A DNA stretch of 64,000 bases from positions 310,001 through 374,000 of the forward strand of contig NZ_JACDXW010000003.1 of the NCBI RefSeq assembly GCF_020539505.1, given 5' to 3'. Shown one piece after another: positions 60,354-64,000 of this stretch. Numbering within the stretch: the first letter of the stretch is position 1; each line of letters begins with the position of its first letter. This DNA comes from Mesopusillimonas faecipullorum (GTDB taxonomy: Bacteria > Pseudomonadota > Gammaproteobacteria > Burkholderiales > Burkholderiaceae_B). Under the pieces are notes generated by a model. It worked only from the letters and a program-made list of their open reading frames with translations, was not told where the DNA came from and ran no database searches. A program made the position numbers and the translations under genes.

Positions 60354-61130
60354 CTACTCTTGACGGAACTGTGGCGGACGTTTTTCCAGGAAAGCGGACA
60401 TGCCTTCCTTCTGGTCATGCGTAGAAAACAAAGCATGAAAATTGCGTCGCTCGTTCAGCAAGCCCTCATCCAGTGGCACCTCGTAGGCACGATTGATGCA
60501 CTCCTTAGCCATCATGACCGACGGTAAAGACATGGAAGCAATGGTGGTGGCCGCTTCCATGGCTTCATCCAGCAATTTCTCAGCGGACACGACACGCGCC
60601 ACCAAGCCGTATTTTTCGGCCTCTTCAGCTGTCACCATTCTGCCCGTCAGGATCATGTCCATGGCACGCGCCTTGCCGATGGCGCGCGGCAGACGCTGAG
60701 TGCCGCCAAAGCCAGGGATGATGCCCAGCTTGATTTCGGGTTGACCAAAACGCGCATTGTCTGCCGCGATGATGAAGTCACACAACATGGCCAATTCACA
60801 TCCACCGCCCAGGGCATAGCCGGCAACAGCCGCAATAACGGGCTTACGTATGCGTCGCAGCGACTCCCAATCATGGCCGAGGTAATCCGCCTTGAAAACG
60901 TCCGAGTAAGACCAATCTTTCATGGCGGCGATATCGGCCCCAGCGGCAAAGGCCTTGCCGCTGCCCGTCAAAACGATGGCACCCACGCCCTCGTCGGCAT
61001 CCAACGCGCGCATGGCCGCAGCCAATTCAGCGATGATTTCGTTGTTAAGCGCATTGAGCACCTTGGGACGGTTGAGCGTAACCAGTGCCACACGGCCCTG
61101 ATGCTCGACCTTGATTTGGGTTTCCGACAT
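60354..61130 (-). CDS. enoyl-CoA hydratase
   Basis: 258 residues, crotonase family. Both catalytic Glu are present, in [12 protein letters not shown] and [17 protein letters not shown]; the oxyanion hole is at [10 protein letters not shown]. It hydrates 2-enoyl-CoA in fatty acid breakdown; it resembles PaaF/FadB1-type single-domain enzymes. It is divergent from the M61 peptidase gene (38 bp). Confidence 0.93.
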   Translation of the reverse strand: MSETQIKVEHQGRVALVTLNRPKVLNALNNEIIAELAAAMRALDADEGVGAIVLTGSGKAFAAGADIAAMKDWSYSDVFKADYLGHDWESLRRIRKPVIAAVAGYALGGGCELAMLCDFIIAADNARFGQPEIKLGIIPGFGGTQRLPRAIGKARAMDMILTGRMVTAEEAEKYGLVARVVSAEKLLDEAMEAATTIASMSLPSVMMAKECINRAYEVPLDEGLLNERRNFHALFSTHDQKEGMSAFLEKRPPQFRQE

Positions 61131-61168
61131 GCCTGCTCCTTAGTCTGAGTAAACAGTAATATAGGGTC

Positions 61169-62932
61169 ATGAATATGCAGCCCATACTTTACCGCTTAAC
61201 GCCCTTCGATCCATCCGGCCACCGCCTGCGTGTGCACATGACTCTTGCGCGCCCTAACCCTGACGGCCAAAGCTTCAGCTTACCCGCGTGGATTCCAGGC
61301 AGTTATCTCATACGCGATTTTTCGCGCCACATCCTGAGCTTGAAAGCGTTCAACGACGAACAAGACATCAAGGTAGAAAAACTGGATAGCCACACATGGC
61401 GCTGTGCGCCGTGCACAGGCCCCCTGCACCTTGAGTACACCGTTTACGCCTGGGATCTCTCTGTACGCGGCGCGCATTTTGACGACAGCCATGCTTTCTT
61501 CAATGGCACCAGCGTGTTTCTTCAAGCCCATGGCCATGAGAACACCGCCTGCCTGCTAGAACTGCAGCCGCCGCCCGGCATCAAGAACTGGACAGCCCAC
61601 ACCAGCATGCCGCATGCGCCTGAACATGCCATGCCGACCGACGGTTTTGGCTGGTATACGGCGCCAGACTACGATGCCTTCATCGACCATCCATTCGAAA
61701 TAGGCACCCCTACCAGCATTGCCTTTACGGTGCATGGCGCCGAACACGAAATGGTATTCACCGGGGTCATCCCCAACCTTGACCTCGAACGCATCGCCCG
61801 CGACACCCGCAAAATATGCGCCGCCCAAATGGCGCTATTCGAACCAGAATCCACACAAGCCGCCCCCTTCCTGGACAGTGCTTCGCGCTATGTGTTCATG
61901 ACCATGGTGACCGAAGACGGCTACGGCGGTCTTGAACACCGCGCCTCGACCGCGCTGATGACTTCACGACGCAGTTTGCCCACCCTGGGCCAAACCGAGA
62001 CCACGCCTGAATACCAAGAGTTCCTGGGCTTGGTCAGCCACGAGTACTTTCATACCTGGCACGTCAAACGCATCAAGCCCGCTGTGTTTGCACCCTACGA
62101 CCTGGCCCGTGAAAACCACACGCGCCTGCTATGGGTTTTTGAAGGCTTCACGGCCTACTACGACGACCTCATGTTGTTGCGCGCCGGGCTGATTAGCGAA
62201 GAAACCTACCTTAAGACCTTGGCACGTACGATCAGCAATGTGCACACAGGCGCAGGCCGGCTCAAGCAATCGGTAGCCGAAAGTTCATTCGACGCCTGGA
62301 CCCGCTTTTACAAGCAAGATGAGAACGCCGCCAACGCCATCGTCAGCTACTACACCAAAGGGTCATTGGTGGCGCTGAGTCTGGACTTGCTCATACGCCA
62401 GCAAACCCAAGGCAAGCGCTCACTCGACGATGTCATGCGCCTGCTGTGGCAACGATTCGGCAAGGATTTTTATCGTGGCCACCCGCAGGGCGTGCCAGAA
62501 GCCGCCATGCCCGAGCTTATCGAACAGGCAACGGGTGTCGACACCTCAGACTTTCTTGAGCGTTACGCATACGGTTGCGAAGACCTGCCCTTGGCGGAAC
62601 TGCTGGCCACACAAGGCATCACATTGAGCTGGAAGGCAGGCCAAACGGCTCCCACGCTTGATGCGCGCCTGCGCACCCAACACGGCCAAACCACTTTGGC
62701 CAGCGTGGCGGAAGGCGGCGCAGCCCACAAAGCCGGGCTTTCCGCCGGCGACAACTTGGTCGCTCTTGATGGTTTGCGCATTACCACCGAAGACAGCCTC
62801 AAGCGCCTCTTGAGCGCCTATCAGCCTGGCGACGCGCTTACTGTGCATGCCTTCCGGCGCGACGAATTGCGTCAATTCACCGTCACGCTGTCGGCACCCG
62901 CAAGCAAGGAATGCTCGCTGTCTCGTGGTTGA
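61169..62932 (+). CDS. M61 family metallopeptidase with PDZ domain
   Basis: 587 residues. Glycyl-aminopeptidase-like. N-terminal beta domain (about 1-165), zinc site HEYFHTWH at about 291-298 with a downstream Glu in WVFEGFTAYYDDLM, and a C-terminal PDZ domain (about 490-580, VAEGGAAHKAGLSAGDNLVALDG region). No signal peptide, so it is likely cytoplasmic. It cleaves N-terminal residues from peptides; preference for Gly/Ala is known from relatives. Confidence 0.92.
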   Translation: MNMQPILYRLTPFDPSGHRLRVHMTLARPNPDGQSFSLPAWIPGSYLIRDFSRHILSLKAFNDEQDIKVEKLDSHTWRCAPCTGPLHLEYTVYAWDLSVRGAHFDDSHAFFNGTSVFLQAHGHENTACLLELQPPPGIKNWTAHTSMPHAPEHAMPTDGFGWYTAPDYDAFIDHPFEIGTPTSIAFTVHGAEHEMVFTGVIPNLDLERIARDTRKICAAQMALFEPESTQAAPFLDSASRYVFMTMVTEDGYGGLEHRASTALMTSRRSLPTLGQTETTPEYQEFLGLVSHEYFHTWHVKRIKPAVFAPYDLARENHTRLLWVFEGFTAYYDDLMLLRAGLISEETYLKTLARTISNVHTGAGRLKQSVAESSFDAWTRFYKQDENAANAIVSYYTKGSLVALSLDLLIRQQTQGKRSLDDVMRLLWQRFGKDFYRGHPQGVPEAAMPELIEQATGVDTSDFLERYAYGCEDLPLAELLATQGITLSWKAGQTAPTLDARLRTQHGQTTLASVAEGGAAHKAGLSAGDNLVALDGLRITTEDSLKRLLSAYQPGDALTVHAFRRDELRQFTVTLSAPASKECSLSRG

Positions 62933-62937
62933 TGCGT

Positions 62938-63837
62938 TTACAAGCCTGCCTCCAGGCGGGCTTGTATGGCCTTGGCCGCGGTCACGCCATCGGCCAAGGC
63001 CGTTACGACGCAGGGGTGCTGACGTTTAGCCACCTCGCCCACCGCATAGACGCCCGGCAAACTGGTTTGCGCGGTGGCCCACTCGGTAGCAATAAACCCC
63101 TGCTCGGTGCGCGCAAGCGGCAAACCATCGGCGAAAGAAACGCACGGCTCCCACCCGTAGCACACCAAAATCAAATCGTAGCGCTTGCCCTGAACCGTGC
63201 GGGCACCCAAATCCAGCTGGTCTGGCTGGGGGTACACATTTTCGCCAGGAAAGGCACGCACGAATTGCTGCTGCGCCCGCACATTGCGAGCATAAACGTC
63301 GACTTTTTCTGCACCGCGATCTTGGGCAAACAAGGCATTCTCGAAAGCGTTGTCACCGCCGCCCAGCACCGCCACCCGTTTACCTTGGAAATTTTGCGCA
63401 GCCACGTGCTCGCCAGGCCCGATCAAGACCCCGGGCATGGGCTGTGACCCCGGCGACAAACCCGACAAGCCACGCGCCCGCACACCCGTCGCCAGCACAA
63501 TGTTCGAGCTTAATAAGCGCTCGCCCCGGAGAAGGGTGACGACATACGTTTGGCCTGATGCCTCTACGCGCACCACGGCATTGTTCAATTGCAGCGGCAC
63601 TTGCGCCTGCTCTAGGCTGGCTGCCAATTGCTCTGCCACCTCGGGCCCGGTGCGCCCCGGTAAAGTGGCATTCCAATTGTCGTGGTAAGGATGCCCCAGG
63701 CACAGCCCGCCTATACGGCTACTTGCCTCTACCACCAAGGGCAAAAAGCCCAGCCGCGCCAGCCACACGGCGCACGAAACACCCGCCGGACCGGCCCCAA
63801 TAATGATTGCGTCGTAGCGCTGCGTATCTGCCTGCAT
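62938..63837 (-). CDS. thioredoxin reductase-like flavoprotein without the redox CxxC
   Basis: 299 residues from the ATG at 63837 (MQADTQRYDAIIIGAGPAGV). FAD motif GAGPAG and NAD(P)H motif VAVLGGGDNAFENALF, laid out as in thioredoxin reductase, and the end motif GVYAVGEVA. The CxxC pair just before the second glycine motif is missing (GEHVAAQNFQG stands there), so it cannot reduce thioredoxin by the usual route; ferredoxin-NADP reductase or another flavin reductase is more likely. No ribosome binding site is visible; a T6-C-T6 run precedes the start. It converges on the M61 gene, 5 bp apart. Confidence 0.85.
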   Translation of the reverse strand: MQADTQRYDAIIIGAGPAGVSCAVWLARLGFLPLVVEASSRIGGLCLGHPYHDNWNATLPGRTGPEVAEQLAASLEQAQVPLQLNNAVVRVEASGQTYVVTLLRGERLLSSNIVLATGVRARGLSGLSPGSQPMPGVLIGPGEHVAAQNFQGKRVAVLGGGDNAFENALFAQDRGAEKVDVYARNVRAQQQFVRAFPGENVYPQPDQLDLGARTVQGKRYDLILVCYGWEPCVSFADGLPLARTEQGFIATEWATAQTSLPGVYAVGEVAKRQHPCVVTALADGVTAAKAIQARLEAGL

Positions 63838-64000
63838 GATAAAAAAGAAAAAACCGCGCCTAGGCTTTTGAACAGTCGAAAATGCATTATGACATCGATA
63901 GCGGCGCCCCCAAGACACCAAGCCCGCTTTGCGGCGCAAGCGGTTTTCCTGCAAACTGTCGGCCTTCCTCTTACCGCGCCATAGCCCGCATACCACATCA

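Noticed and set aside
63889-63984. 31-codon open frame on the plus strand at the right edge
   Set aside because: Too short, no ribosome binding site, no recognisable sequence; it may be the remnant of something but cannot be supported.

Overview
The window is bacterial chromosome of a betaproteobacterium, most likely family Alcaligenaceae (relatives of Bordetella, Achromobacter and Pusillimonas). This rests on gene content and order: kdsD-kdsC-lptC-lptA-lptB-hpf-ptsN-hprK-rapZ, metX-metW-ampG, gatCAB opposite mreBCD-mrdAB, and atpIBEFHAGDC. GC content looks moderate (about 58-60% by eye), below that of Bordetella. Coding density is very high, 4-bp start/stop overlaps are common, and no insertion sequence, prophage, CRISPR array or rRNA is visible.

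Layout. 1-1446: start of an RND efflux operon (permease cut by the left edge, plus adaptor). 1561-5861: rnhA with a methyltransferase, head to head with gloB, mltD and fabI. 5915-13183: apt, then a long run for Kdo synthesis, LPS transport and the nitrogen PTS. 13180-19192: rlpA, rsmI, yraN, diaA, dolP, a TlpA-like thioredoxin, argB and a HAD phosphatase. 19189-24792: the rod-shape operon mreBCD-mrdAB on the minus strand. 25059-28358: gatCAB. 28446-38671: pyrE, a LigB-like dioxygenase, a globin-coupled diguanylate cyclase, xth, ampG, metW, metX, a lipoprotein, gshA and an HdeD-like protein. 38688-43964: an NSS transporter, a membrane diguanylate cyclase, an alpha/beta-hydrolase, tRNA-Arg(CCG) and a cytochrome c. 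44105-51687: a 3-hydroxyacyl-CoA dehydrogenase, a 64-residue orphan protein, rep, priA and hemE. 51690-60155: a pseudo-receiver regulator and the complete F1Fo ATP synthase operon. 60354-63837: an enoyl-CoA hydratase, an M61 peptidase and a flavoprotein.

Much of the window serves the cell envelope: Kdo and LPS export, lytic transglycosylases, rod-shape peptidoglycan synthesis, muropeptide recycling and outer-membrane lipoproteins. The rest is central metabolism and energy.

I see no clear new defence or biosynthetic system. The points most worth a second look are: a regulator with a receiver domain stripped of its phosphorylation residues, whose gene starts behind a perfect 12-10-12 inverted repeat; a palindrome filling the spacer of the promoter of a 64-residue orphan protein; promoters of kdsD and ptsN placed so that the mRNA would start at the start codon; the absence of rpoN from its usual place between lptB and hpf; and a haem-based diguanylate cyclase that keeps the ligand-sensing residues known from Bordetella BpeGReg.
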